DNA from: Paraburkholderia caribensis
Lineage (GTDB): Bacteria > Pseudomonadota > Gammaproteobacteria > Burkholderiales > Burkholderiaceae
Length of the DNA: 64,000 bases
Assembly (NCBI RefSeq): GCF_002902945.1
Contig: NZ_CP026101.1
Coordinates: forward strand, 496,001 to 560,000
Direction: 5' to 3'
Made by a program: the position numbers and the translations under genes. Under the pieces are notes generated by a model, which was given only the letters and a program-made list of their open reading frames with translations, ran no database searches and was not told the DNA's origin. Position 1 is the stretch's first letter; each line of letters begins with the position of its first letter. Below are positions 7,804 through 16,995 of the stretch, in pieces.

Positions 7804-8562
7804 TCAGATACGGGCGGCGGCGGGCGTGTTCTGCTCGTCGCCATAAGCGGCCGGATCGATACGACGCATCTCGGCCTCGATCCACGTTTCAACGCGCGTG
7901 TTCACTTCGTCGGGCGTGAGCCCGGTGGCGTCGATCGGTTTGCCGATCGACACTGTGACTATACCCGGATATTTCATGAACGAGTTGCGCGGCCACACGC
8001 GTCCCGCATTGTGCGCGATGGGCACGACCACCGCGCCCGTCGCAACCGCGAAGCGCGCGCCACCCGTCTTGTACTTGCCCTGCTTGCCCGTCGGCGTGCG
8101 CGTGCCTTCCGGGAACATGATGACCCACGCCCCTTCGGACATGCGCCGCGCGCCCTGACGCGTCACCGATGCAAACGCATTCTTGCCTTCCTTCCGGTCG
8201 ATGTGAATCATCTTCAGCATGCCGAGCGCCCAGCCGAAGAACGGCACATACAACAGTTCGCGCTTGAACACGTAGCACAGCGGCCGCGGCATCAACGCGG
8301 GAAACGCGAGCGTCTCCCACGCGGACTGATGTTTCGACAGCAACACGGCGGGACCGTTCGGCAGGTTTTCCATGCCGCGTATTTCGTAGCGGATGCCGTT
8401 CAGCCAGCGCACCACAGCGAGCGTCGTGCGGCACCAGCCGACAGCCATCCAGTAGCGGTTGTCGGCGCGCATGAACGGAAACGCGATGAAGCATGCGGTC
8501 GCGTAGGGAATCGTGAAGACCGCAAAAAAGATCAGCAGCAACAGCGAGCGAATGAAGCGCAT
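7804..8562 (-). CDS. plsC: 1-acyl-sn-glycerol-3-phosphate acyltransferase (PlsC family)
   Basis: Transfers an acyl chain to lysophosphatidic acid to give phosphatidic acid at the inner membrane. The 252-residue protein begins with a hydrophobic helix (RSLLLLIFFAVFTIPYATAC). The catalytic block is 'LLSKHQSAWETLAF', an H-X4-E variant of the usual H-X4-D that is common in this proteobacterial subgroup. The glycerol-phosphate binding block 'MFPEGTRTPTGKQG' and 'VVPIAHNAGRVW' follow. It lies 38 nt after gmhB and 51 nt before the DUF45 gene, in a co-directional envelope-biogenesis block. A second PlsC elsewhere in the genome cannot be excluded, so the symbol is by family. Confidence 0.9.
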   Translation of the reverse strand: MRFIRSLLLLIFFAVFTIPYATACFIAFPFMRADNRYWMAVGWCRTTLAVVRWLNGIRYEIRGMENLPNGPAVLLSKHQSAWETLAFPALMPRPLCYVFKRELLYVPFFGWALGMLKMIHIDRKEGKNAFASVTRQGARRMSEGAWVIMFPEGTRTPTGKQGKYKTGGARFAVATGAVVVPIAHNAGRVWPRNSFMKYPGIVTVSIGKPIDATGLTPDEVNTRVETWIEAEMRRIDPAAYGDEQNTPAAARI

Positions 8563-8600
8563 CGGCGTGGTCAGTGAAGTGAGGGCGCGCTACGCACGCA

Positions 8601-9158
8601 TCATTCTTGTTCTTCGGCGAGAAAGTCGAGTGCGAACGCCCGCAGGTCGTTGTGCACGACCGTGCCTTCAGGCAGGCCGCCTGCTTCGAGTGTCTTCTTG
8701 CCCTTGCCCGTTAGCACCAGGTGCGGGACGAAACCGAGCGCGGCGCCTGCCTGCAGATCGCGCAGCGAATCGCCGACGCAAGGCGTCTCTTCCGGTTCGA
8801 TCTCGAAGCGCTCCGCGATCATCTTCAGCATGCCGGGCTTCGGCTTGCGGCATTCGCAGTGGTCGTCGGCCGTGTGCGGGCAGAAGAACACGGCGTCGAT
8901 ACGCCCGCCGACGGCGGCCGCCGCGCGATGCATCTTCAGATGCATCGCGTTGAGCGCGTCCATATCGAACAGGCCCCGGCCGATGCCCGACTGATTCGTC
9001 GCAATCGCGACGCGATAACCGGCCTGATTGAGCCGCGCGATTGCTTCGAGGCTGCCGGGCAGCGCGACCCACTCGTCGGGCGATTTGATGAACGCGTCCG
9101 AGTCGGCGTTGATCACGCCGTCCCGATCGAGCACTACCAGTTTCTTTGCGGTCCCCAT
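8601..9158 (-). CDS. gmhB: D-glycero-beta-D-manno-heptose-1,7-bisphosphate 7-phosphatase
   Basis: Removes the 7-phosphate in ADP-heptose synthesis for the LPS inner core. The 185-residue HAD enzyme shows 'VLDRDGVINADSD' (nucleophile and acid/base aspartates), 'AIATNQSGIGRG' (motif II Thr), the GmhB zinc-loop cysteines and histidine in 'CPHTADDHCECRKPKPGM', and 'CVGDSLRDLQAGAALG' (motif IV). The start overlaps nothing; 10 nt separate it from the glyS stop, indicating co-transcription with glyQS and plsC. Confidence 0.95.
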   Translation of the reverse strand: MGTAKKLVVLDRDGVINADSDAFIKSPDEWVALPGSLEAIARLNQAGYRVAIATNQSGIGRGLFDMDALNAMHLKMHRAAAAVGGRIDAVFFCPHTADDHCECRKPKPGMLKMIAERFEIEPEETPCVGDSLRDLQAGAALGFVPHLVLTGKGKKTLEAGGLPEGTVVHNDLRAFALDFLAEEQE

Positions 9159-9168
9159 GATGCGTCGC

Positions 9169-11268
9169 TCAGGCTGCCAGACGCGAAATGTCCGCGACGC
9201 AGTTCATCTGTTGATGGAGCGCGCCAAGCAGCGCAAGGCGGTTCGCGCGCAGCGCCGGATCTTCCGCGTTGACCATCACGTCGTTGAAGAACGTGTCGAC
9301 GGGTTCGCGCAGCGCGGCGAGCGCCGACAGCGCGCCCGTGTATTGACGTTCGGCGAGTTGCGACTGCACACGCGGCGCAACCTGTTCGAGTTGCGCATGC
9401 AGCGCCTTTTCGGCTGCTTCGACGAGCAGCGTGGTCTGCACGCCGTTCGCGTGCGCGCCTTCCGACTTCTTCAGGATGTTCGAAATGCGCTTGTTCGCAG
9501 CCGCGAGCGACGCCGCTTCCGCCAGCGCCGCGAATTCGCGCACGGCATCCAGACGCGCAACGATGTCGTCGAAGCGCGTCGGGTTCAGCGCGAGCACGGC
9601 ATCCACCTCGCCCGCCGAATAGCCGCGTTCCCGCAACTGGCCGCGCAGACGGTCGATACAGAACTCGTAAATGGCTTGCGTCGAATCGGCGACGTTCGGC
9701 ACGTTTGCGAATTGCGCATAGGTGACCTGCAACAGTTCGACGAGGTCGATCGGCATTTGCTTTTCGACCAGAATACGCAGCACGCCGAGCGCGTGACGGC
9801 GCAGCGCGAACGGATCTTTTTCACCCGTCGGTTGCAGGCCGATGCCCCAGATACCGACCAGCGTTTCGAGCTTGTCCGCGAGCGCGACGATCGTGCCCGT
9901 TACCGTCGACGGCAAAGCGTCGCCGGAGAAGCGCGGCTGATAGTGTTCCGAGCACGCGAGCGCGACTTCTTCCGGCTCGCCGTCGTGGCGCGCATAGTAC
10001 GTGCCCATCGTGCCTTGCAACTCGGGGAATTCTCCGACCATGTCGGTCAACAGGTCGGCCTTCGCGAGATGCGCGCCACGCTTCGCGAGCGAGACGTCCG
10101 CGCCGGTCATCTGCGCGATCGCGCCCGCCAGCGCCTCGACCCGCTCCACGCGTTGCAGCGCCGAGCCGAGCTTGTTGTGATAGACGACGTTCGCGAGTTG
10201 CGGCACTCGGTCCGCGAGCGGCTTCTTCTTGTCGTGTTCGAAGAAGAACTTCGCGTCGGCGAGGCGCGGGCGCACGACGCGCTCATTGCCTTCGACGATC
10301 TCGGCCGGCGTCTTCGTCTCGATGTTCGACACGATCAGAAAGCGCGAACGCAGCTTGCCGTTCGCGTCGGTGAGCGCGAAGTATTTCTGGTTGGTCTGCA
10401 TCGTGAGGATCAGGCATTCCTGCGGCACCTGCAGGAACTCGTCCTCGAACGTGCACGCGTAGACGACGGGCCATTCGACCAGCGACGTCACTTCGTCGAG
10501 CAGCGACTCGGGCATCACGACCTGGTCGCCGTTTGCCTGCGCGAGCAGATGCGTGCGGATGGTTTCCTTGCGGTCCGAGAAATTCGGCACGACGTGGCCG
10601 CGATGCATCAGCGTTTCGGCGTAGTGATCCGCATGCTGGATCTGCACGAAGCCTTCGGACAGGAAGCGATGACCGAGCGTCGTGTCGTCGGCATCGATGC
10701 CGAACGCGGTGACGGGCACGACCTCTTTGTCATGCAGCACCGTCAGACGATGCACCGGGCGCACGAACTGCACGTTCGAGCCGTCCGGCCGCTGATACGT
10801 CATGACCTTCGGAATGGGCAGCTTGGCGAGCGTTTCGTCGAGCGCCGTCTGCAGGCCTTCGGCGAGCGTCGCGCCGGGCGCCGCATAGCGCAGGAAAAAT
10901 GCGTCAGCCTTGCCGTCGTTCGCACGTTCGAGATCGTTCACCGAGAAATCGGGGAAACCAAGCGCCGCGAGCTTCTTCGCGAGCGGCGGCGTGGGCTGGC
11001 CGTTCGCATCGAGCGCGACGGAAACGGGCAGCACTTTCTCGCGCACGTGTTTTTCCGGCGCGACGCTGCGTACGTTCTTGATCGTGACCGCGAGCCGGCG
11101 CGGCGTGGCGTAACGCTCGAACGACAGTTCGCCTTCGATCAGATCGCGCGCGGCGAGACGTTGCGCGATGCCTTCCGCGAACGCATCGCCCAGGCGCGCT
11201 AGCGCTTTGGGCGGCAGTTCCTCGGTCAGCAGTTCGACGAGCAGGGTGGCTTGATGGGATTGCGTCAT
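9169..11268 (-). CDS. glyS: Glycyl-tRNA synthetase beta subunit
   Basis: With GlyQ it forms the alpha2-beta2 glycyl-tRNA synthetase; the beta subunit binds tRNA-Gly. The 699-residue protein opens with 'TLLVELLTEELPPKALARL', the diagnostic N-terminus, and includes the HD-like region 'RGAHLAKADLLTDMVGEFPE' and 'LGVLRILVEKQMPIDL' of the C-terminal half, ending in the anticodon-binding helical domain 'FFNDVMVNAEDPALRANRL'. It starts 15 nt after the glyQ stop, as is usual. A long frame on the opposite strand is an artefact of high GC. Confidence 0.97.
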   Translation of the reverse strand: MTQSHQATLLVELLTEELPPKALARLGDAFAEGIAQRLAARDLIEGELSFERYATPRRLAVTIKNVRSVAPEKHVREKVLPVSVALDANGQPTPPLAKKLAALGFPDFSVNDLERANDGKADAFFLRYAAPGATLAEGLQTALDETLAKLPIPKVMTYQRPDGSNVQFVRPVHRLTVLHDKEVVPVTAFGIDADDTTLGHRFLSEGFVQIQHADHYAETLMHRGHVVPNFSDRKETIRTHLLAQANGDQVVMPESLLDEVTSLVEWPVVYACTFEDEFLQVPQECLILTMQTNQKYFALTDANGKLRSRFLIVSNIETKTPAEIVEGNERVVRPRLADAKFFFEHDKKKPLADRVPQLANVVYHNKLGSALQRVERVEALAGAIAQMTGADVSLAKRGAHLAKADLLTDMVGEFPELQGTMGTYYARHDGEPEEVALACSEHYQPRFSGDALPSTVTGTIVALADKLETLVGIWGIGLQPTGEKDPFALRRHALGVLRILVEKQMPIDLVELLQVTYAQFANVPNVADSTQAIYEFCIDRLRGQLRERGYSAGEVDAVLALNPTRFDDIVARLDAVREFAALAEAASLAAANKRISNILKKSEGAHANGVQTTLLVEAAEKALHAQLEQVAPRVQSQLAERQYTGALSALAALREPVDTFFNDVMVNAEDPALRANRLALLGALHQQMNCVADISRLAA

Positions 11269-11283
11269 GTCTTCTTGGTCTCG

Positions 11284-12291
11284 TCAGTCCTGGTCGATCT
11301 TGCGTTCGGCTTTGAGCGGCGGCGCCCAAGCGGGCATCGCGGCTTCCTGTTCGTCGGTGGTGAGGCCGGGCACGCCGTGCACGGGATTGCCGAGCATCGG
11401 GAAGCCGAGCTTTTCGCGCGAGTCGTAGTAAGCCTGCGCAACGAGGCGCGACAGCGCGCGAATGCGGCCGATATACGCCGCGCGCTCCGTCACGGAGATC
11501 GCGCCGCGCGCGTCGAGCAGATTGAATGTGTGAGCAGCCTTCAGCACGAGTTCGTAAGCGGGCAGCGCGAGCGGCACTTCGATCATGCGCTTCGCTTCGC
11601 TCTCGTAGCTGTTGAAGAACGTGAACAACAGGTCGGTGTTCGCGTGCTCGAAGTTATATGTGGACTGTTCGACTTCGTTCTGGTGATAAACGTCGCCATA
11701 CGTGAGGCGGCGCATCTCAGGACCGTTCGGGCCTTGTTCTTCCCACTCGGTCCAGATGAGGTCATAGACGTTCTCGACCTTCTGCAGATACATCGCGAGA
11801 CGCTCGAGACCGTACGTGATTTCGCCGAGCACCGGCTTGCAGTCGAGGCCGCCAACTTGCTGGAAGTAGGTGAACTGCGTCACTTCCATGCCATTGAGCC
11901 ACACTTCCCAGCCGAGGCCCCACGCGCCGAGCGTCGGGTTTTCCCAGTCGTCCTCGACGAAGCGCACGTCGTTCTGCTTCAGGTCGAAGCCGAGCGCTTC
12001 GAGCGAGCCGAGGTACAGGTCGAGGATGTTTTCCGGAGCCGGCTTCAGCACGACCTGATACTGGTAGTAGTGCTGCAGACGGTTCGGGTTCTCGCCGTAG
12101 CGGCCGTCCTTCGGGCGGCGCGACGGCTGGACGTAGGCTGCCCGCCACGGCTCGGGGCCGACCGCGCGCAGGAACGTGTGGACGTGGGAAGTGCCCGCGC
12201 CGACTTCCATGTCGATCGGCTGGAGCAGCGCGCAACCCTGCTTGTCCCAATAGGATTGCAGCGTCAGGATGATTTGCTGAAACGTGAGCAT
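11284..12291 (-). CDS. glyQ: Glycyl-tRNA synthetase alpha subunit
   Basis: Catalytic class II subunit that forms glycyl-adenylate. Starting at ATG 12291 the product is 335 residues, beginning 'MLTFQQIILTLQSYWDKQG' and containing 'EVGAGTSHVHTFLRAVGPEP', 'QPSRRPKDGRYGENPNRLQH' and the dimer/catalytic segment 'VEDDWENPTLGAWGLGWEVW'. The frame runs on upstream but that extension lies antisense to lnt and is not family-like. glyQ is followed by glyS after 15 nt; 236 nt separate it from lnt, so it may have its own promoter. Confidence 0.97.
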   Translation of the reverse strand: MLTFQQIILTLQSYWDKQGCALLQPIDMEVGAGTSHVHTFLRAVGPEPWRAAYVQPSRRPKDGRYGENPNRLQHYYQYQVVLKPAPENILDLYLGSLEALGFDLKQNDVRFVEDDWENPTLGAWGLGWEVWLNGMEVTQFTYFQQVGGLDCKPVLGEITYGLERLAMYLQKVENVYDLIWTEWEEQGPNGPEMRRLTYGDVYHQNEVEQSTYNFEHANTDLLFTFFNSYESEAKRMIEVPLALPAYELVLKAAHTFNLLDARGAISVTERAAYIGRIRALSRLVAQAYYDSREKLGFPMLGNPVHGVPGLTTDEQEAAMPAWAPPLKAERKIDQD

Positions 12292-12527
12292 GAAGTGCCT
12301 TGAAGGGTGCCTTTCAGGCAGGACGCGGATACCGTGCGGCGTGGGGCGCGCCGGTCGTGCTGGCCGTCCGCTCCATAGCCGGCCGGTTGCGCGGCCCAGT
12401 GCTGTAAAACCCTGAATTTTACCGGATTGCCGGTGGCTTGAGACTTTCTGGGGCCCGGCGATGCGACGGGGGCGCGTCGTGGCGCTTTTGCGTGCGTTCT
12501 GTGCTGCGCTCCCCGTCCATTTTGACG

Positions 12528-14255
12528 TCAGGCGTTGTTGTTCGTGTCGCCGTTCTTTTTCGACCCGCCGGACCGATCGCGGCCCGACCGAACGCGGCCC
12601 GGACCGAACGCAAAACCAAATGCGAGGAACAGCAGCGATACGGCGAGCACCGTGTTGTTGCCGCTCGTCACGTACGGCGTGAAGCCCGTCGTGCCTTGCA
12701 CGGTCGTTTCGATCGAACCCTGGGTAAATGTGGGCAGGCGCGCGATGACGTTGCCGCGCGCGTCGATGGCGGCCGTCGCGCCTGTGTTCGTCGCGCGCAG
12801 CATGGGACGGCCCGTTTCGAGCGAGCGCATGCGCGCGATCTGCAGATGTTGGTCGAGCGCGATCGTGTCGCCGAACCACGCGAGATTCGTCGAATTGACG
12901 AGGACGCCCGCCGGCATGTCGCTCTCGCGGACCGTGCGCGCGATTTCCTCGCCGAAGATGTCTTCGTAGCAGATATCGACGGCGACTGGCTGGTTGCGCA
13001 CGACGAACGGTTTCTGCACGGGCGCGCCGCGCGCGAAATCGCCGAGCGGAATGTTCATCAGATTCACGAACCAGCGGAAGCCCCACGGCACGAACTCGCC
13101 GAACGGCACGAGATGATGCTTGTCGTAGCGAAACACGCCCGGCTGGCCCGGCGTGATGCCGAACAGGCTGTTGGTGTAATCGACGACGCGTCCTTCCGGC
13201 GTGATGGTTCCGCCGACTGCGCCGAACAGGATCGACGAATGCGTCGAATCGGCGAAATTGCGCACCGCCAGCGCGAACGACTGGGGAATCGCCTGCGCGA
13301 GCACGGGGATGGCTGTTTCCGGCGTGACGATGAGATCGGCGGGCTTTGCGGTGATCATCCGCTGATATTCGTCGATGGCCGCTTTCACGCCCGACTCTTC
13401 GAACTTCATGTCCTGCTTCACGTTGCCTTGCAGGAGGCGCACGGTCAGCGTCGCGTTGGCGGGCGTCGTCCACGAAACGAGCGGCAGGACGAGGCCCGCT
13501 GCGACTAGCGCGACGGCGATGACGGCGGGCACCGCGACGCGCGTGGCGCGTGGCGCAGCGGGTGCGTTACCGTTTTTCGTTGTGAGCGAACGCAGCACGG
13601 CCTGCGCGATCAGCGCGGCGGCTAGCGCCAGCACCCAGCCGACGCCGTATACGCCGACAATCGGCGCGAATCCTGCAAACGGCCCATCGACCTGCGCGTA
13701 ACCGCTCGCGAGCCACGGAAAGCCGGTGAACACCGTGCCGCGCAGCCATTCGCCGATCGCCCACGCACTCGCGAACGCAAAGGCGCCGTGCCAGGTCGGC
13801 GAAAACGGCTGATCGTCGACGAGCTTGCCGTTGCGCGCGTGTCCTGCGCAGAACGACCAGACGCCTGCCGCAAGCGCCGGATAGACGGCGAGATACAGCG
13901 AGAACAGCACGAGTGCCGTGCCCGCAAGGGGCGCCGGCATGCCGCCATAGAAGTGCATGCTCACGTACAGCCACCACACGCCTGTCACGTAATTGCCGAA
14001 GCCGAACGCGAAGCCCGTGAGGGCCGCGCTTTTCCAGCCCGTGGTGCGCGTGAGCCACACGAAGAAGAAAACGAAGATCGCGAGTTCGAGCCAGCCGCCG
14101 TGCGGCGTGGGCGCGAAGGACAGCGTATTGAGCGCGCCGGCGGCTGCGGCGGCGAGGTAGTGCCACCACGGCAACGTCCGGGCGCGCCCGATGTTTGCAT
14201 CGGCTGCGTCGGACGTCACGCCGCGGCGCAGACGGGAAGTGATCGGGTCGGCCAT
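12528..14255 (-). CDS. lnt: Apolipoprotein N-acyltransferase
   Basis: Adds the third acyl chain to the N-terminal cysteine of lipoproteins in the inner membrane, with the active site facing the periplasm. The 575-residue protein has an N-terminal block of about six membrane helices and a C-terminal nitrilase-like domain with the expected Glu ('IVTPETAIPVL'), Lys ('YDKHHLVPFGEFVPWG') and Cys ('AVDICYEDIFGEEIAR'). It begins 33 nt after corC; ybeZ-ybeY-corC-lnt is a widely conserved neighbourhood. The C-terminus ends in a charged Arg/Gly/Asn tail (GRVRSGRDRSGGSKK). Confidence 0.95.
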   Translation of the reverse strand: MADPITSRLRRGVTSDAADANIGRARTLPWWHYLAAAAAGALNTLSFAPTPHGGWLELAIFVFFFVWLTRTTGWKSAALTGFAFGFGNYVTGVWWLYVSMHFYGGMPAPLAGTALVLFSLYLAVYPALAAGVWSFCAGHARNGKLVDDQPFSPTWHGAFAFASAWAIGEWLRGTVFTGFPWLASGYAQVDGPFAGFAPIVGVYGVGWVLALAAALIAQAVLRSLTTKNGNAPAAPRATRVAVPAVIAVALVAAGLVLPLVSWTTPANATLTVRLLQGNVKQDMKFEESGVKAAIDEYQRMITAKPADLIVTPETAIPVLAQAIPQSFALAVRNFADSTHSSILFGAVGGTITPEGRVVDYTNSLFGITPGQPGVFRYDKHHLVPFGEFVPWGFRWFVNLMNIPLGDFARGAPVQKPFVVRNQPVAVDICYEDIFGEEIARTVRESDMPAGVLVNSTNLAWFGDTIALDQHLQIARMRSLETGRPMLRATNTGATAAIDARGNVIARLPTFTQGSIETTVQGTTGFTPYVTSGNNTVLAVSLLFLAFGFAFGPGRVRSGRDRSGGSKKNGDTNNNA

Positions 14256-14288
14256 TCTTGCGTGGTCGGCTTCAGGGAAACGGGGGAA

Positions 14289-15185
14289 TCAGGTCTGCAC
14301 GTGCTGGGCGTCGCGTTCGCGCTGCCCCGCGAGCGGATCGCGGCGCACGAGCAGCATGTGGATCTGGCGCGCGTCGGCGCGCAGCACTTCGAAGATCAGG
14401 TCGTCGAGCTTCACTTTCTCGCCGCGATGCGGCACGCGTCCGAAGTGGTGCGTGACAAGGCCGCCGATCGTGTCGACTTCCTCGTCGGAATAGTGCGTGC
14501 CGAACTCTTCGTTGAACTGCTCGATCTCGGTCAGGGCGCGCACGCGGTAGCGTCCGTCGGGCGACGCGATGATGTTGCCGCTTTCTTCGTCGAAATCGTA
14601 TTCATCCTCGATGTCGCCGACGATCTGCTCCAGCACGTCCTCGATCGTGATCAGGCCCGCGACGCCGCCGTATTCGTCGACGACGATCGCGATGTGATTG
14701 CGGTTGACGCGGAAGTCGTGCAGCAGGACGTTCAGGCGCTTCGATTCGGGGATGAACACAGCGGGGCGCAGCATGCCGCGCACGTCGGCTTCGTCTTCGG
14801 CGTAGTAGCGCAGCAGATCTTTCGCGAGCAGCACGCCGATCACGTTGTCGCGATTGCCTTCATACACGGGATAGCGCGAGTGCGCTTTTTCCAGCATGTA
14901 CGGAATGAATTCGTCGGGGGCGTCCGCGATGTTGATCGCGTCCATTTGCGAGCGCGGGATCATGATGTCGCGCGCGCAGAGCTCGGAAACCTGGAAGACG
15001 CCTTCGATCATCGACAGCGAATCTGCGTCGATCAGATTGCGTTCGTGCGCGTCCTGCAGGATTTCGAGAAGTTCACCGCGAGAATCGGGCTCGGGCGAGA
15101 TGAAGTCGGTCAATCGCTCGAGGAGGGAGCGTTTTTCCTGGGGTTTGTCGCTGGTATGGCGTCGACTGGGATACGAATCGTTCAT
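14289..15185 (-). CDS. corC: CBS-pair transporter-associated protein (CorC/YbeX, HlyC family)
   Basis: Soluble 298-residue protein with two CBS domains ('MIPRSQMDAINIADAPDEF' to 'VFIPESKRLNVLLHDF' and 'IVVDEYGGVAGLITIEDVLE') and a C-terminal CorC_HlyC domain ('RYRVRALTEIEQFNEEFGT'). In enterobacteria YbeX/CorC is linked to magnesium/cobalt efflux and to ribosome maturation together with YbeY and YbeZ. ATG 15185 was chosen as it starts the conserved 'MNDSYPSRRHTSDKPQEKRS' lead. The usual neighbour ybeY lies 1.8 kb upstream, separated by chaC and repeat copy 2, so corC-lnt must be transcribed from a promoter in 15186-15500 or by reading through the repeat. Confidence 0.93.
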   Translation of the reverse strand: MNDSYPSRRHTSDKPQEKRSLLERLTDFISPEPDSRGELLEILQDAHERNLIDADSLSMIEGVFQVSELCARDIMIPRSQMDAINIADAPDEFIPYMLEKAHSRYPVYEGNRDNVIGVLLAKDLLRYYAEDEADVRGMLRPAVFIPESKRLNVLLHDFRVNRNHIAIVVDEYGGVAGLITIEDVLEQIVGDIEDEYDFDEESGNIIASPDGRYRVRALTEIEQFNEEFGTHYSDEEVDTIGGLVTHHFGRVPHRGEKVKLDDLIFEVLRADARQIHMLLVRRDPLAGQRERDAQHVQT

Positions 15186-15506
15186 GGTGGTGCGCCCGGA
15201 AAGCTGGACGCGCTGTTGCAGAGTGTTAAGGATACACCACGTGCGTGGCAGGACCGTGTCCGGGGGCACCGCGCGGTGCAGGGCGTTTTCCCGTTTGGGC
15301 CCGTCGGTTTCACCGGGGGAAGACGGTTTTCGGCGGAAAACGCTCGCTTTTATCCTAACTGATATCTGAGGGTTGGGGGGCGTGTGGTCAAAATTAGCGG
15401 TTTTTGTGTGCGGCGCTGGGTGGGCTGTTTGTGTTTGCTTTTTTTTGCTGGCATCCGGGCTTTGTTATCGTGCTTCAGGCGTCGCCGTTCGCGCGTTTGG
15501 CCTTTT

Positions 15507-16166
15507 CGCTGGCGTCCGCGATTCGTTAGCGTGCTTCACGCGTTGCCCCTGTGCGGGGCGGCACCTACTTTTCTTTGCCGCCGCAAAGAAAAGTAGGCAA
15601 AAGAAAGCGGCTCACACCGCCAGCGCTAATTCTTGCCTGAGGGCCCCCACAGGTTCTTACGCTTCACACGGCAACCACGTGACCCACGTTCGTTGCCAAC
15701 GCTCCTGCGATGCGCCTCACCCGCTTCATGCCCCCGCGTCGCACCAAGCCGTGCCAAATAGTCCACGGCCGCCCAGGTGGCAAACTGTGTGTAGGCTTTC
15801 GCGCCATACGCGCACCACTCCGGACCGATAGCGCACGCGTCCCACCCTGTAAGAGCGCCAGGCCATACGACGCGACAACCTACACACAGTTTGCCACCTG
15901 GGCGGCCCATACCATTCGCTGCCGCCGGCTCATGTACGGGTGTTTGAAGTGGGTGAGGCGCTCATTCGAAGCGTTGGCAACGCACACGGACAAGGGCGTT
16001 GCCGTGTGAAGGGTGGGGACGTTGGGGGCCCGTGGGCAAACGTCAAGAATTGGCGGTGTGAGCCGCTTTCTTTTGCCTACTTTTCTTTGCGGCGGCAAAG
16101 AAAAGTAGGTGCCGCCCCGCACAGGGGCGACGCGTGAAGCGAGATAACGAATCGCGGATGCCAGCG
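15507..16166. repeat. Composite nested palindromic intergenic element, copy 2 (inverted relative to copy 1)
   Basis: A 660-bp core with the same plan as copy 1: outer ends CGCTGGCGTCCGCGATT / AATCGCGGATGCCAGCG, 34-nt hairpins CCTACTTTTCTTTGC...GCAAAGAAAAGTAGG in each arm, an inner inverted repeat GGCAAACTGTGTGTAGG / CCTACACACAGTTTGCC, and an inner segment at 15714-15959 bounded by GCCTCACCC / GGGTGAGGC. Read on the minus strand, arms, inner segment and spacer all match copy 1 in order, so this copy is inserted the other way round. Outer tandem modules (GCTGGCATCCGGGCTTTGTT and its partner near 16200) extend it to about 15447-16230. It sits upstream of corC and downstream of chaC. Confidence 0.9.
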
Positions 16167-16255
16167 AAAAGGCCAAACGCACGAACGGCGACGCGTGAAG
16201 CGCAATAACAAAACCCGGACCCCAGCAACAACCAACCCCGCGCAAAATGCGCGCT

Positions 16256-16906
16256 CTACCGACACCTCACCAACAGCGCCTCGAGCGCTCTATCTGGCAT
16301 TCCACTTTCCCGCAGCGCCTCAACCGTGCGACTCACATAATCCAGCGTGGTCCCATATCGCCCGGAAGCACACCCAAGCACCGCTTTCACAACGTCGTCA
16401 GACAGCTTGCCCGTATAAGAGGCCACATCCCGCCGCATCACAAACGCAAGCGCATCGACGCGCCGCCCATCGGCAAGCACGCAAGGCAGCCACGCCGGAC
16501 GATACGAACCCATCGCCATTTCCCGTCGCCAGAGCGCTTCGAGATGCGGCATCGCGCCCTCGGCAGCAAGCCTGAACGCAATCCCACTGCACGATCCGCC
16601 GCGGTCCAGCGCGAGCACGAGCCCCGGCCGCTCCGGCGTCCCGCGATTGACACGCGACCACAAATACAGCCCGCGATGATATCCATGCACACGAGAACGC
16701 AACGCCTCGACCGTCGGCAGACCGGGATTCCAGATCAGCGACCCATAGCCGAACAGCCACAAGTCGCTAGTGCGATCCCAGTCTCGCAGAGCGCATTCGA
16801 GCGACGCGCGCAGTTCATCGTCCGTCAACAGCCGTGATTCGCCGAGCGACGGCGGATAGTCGGGGCACGGTTGACGCGGCGTCGGTGATGGAAGGGGTTG
16901 GCTCAC
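16256..16906 (-). CDS. chaC: ChaC-like gamma-glutamylcyclotransferase
   Basis: Predicted to cleave glutathione to 5-oxoproline and Cys-Gly in the cytosol. The 216-residue protein has the substrate-binding 'LWLFGYGSLIWNPGLP', 'RVHGYHRGLYLWSRVNRGTP' and 'LALDRGGSCSGIAFRL' blocks and the catalytic glutamate region 'LEALWRREMAMGSY' expected for the family. It is on the same strand as ybeY, 89 nt downstream of it, but is not part of the usual ybeY-corC neighbourhood, so it looks like an insertion into that cluster together with repeat copy 2. The symbol is given by family. Confidence 0.9.
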   Translation of the reverse strand: MSQPLPSPTPRQPCPDYPPSLGESRLLTDDELRASLECALRDWDRTSDLWLFGYGSLIWNPGLPTVEALRSRVHGYHRGLYLWSRVNRGTPERPGLVLALDRGGSCSGIAFRLAAEGAMPHLEALWRREMAMGSYRPAWLPCVLADGRRVDALAFVMRRDVASYTGKLSDDVVKAVLGCASGRYGTTLDYVSRTVEALRESGMPDRALEALLVRCR

Positions 16907-16995
16907 GTTGATTCGATCGGTTGGCTGACTGGAGTTCGTCAGAGCCCGCGATCGACCAGGCGGCGATGCCGGCTCAACATCCCTGCTTTCGAGCC

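Noticed and set aside
9028..11202. A 724-codon plus-strand frame opposite glyS
   Set aside because: It is antisense to a certain gene, has an Arg-rich composition typical of shadow frames in GC-rich DNA, and shows no family motif.
12292..13473. N-terminal extension of the glyQ frame through the intergenic region into lnt
   Set aside because: GlyQ homologues start at MLTFQQI; the extension is antisense-frame noise within lnt.
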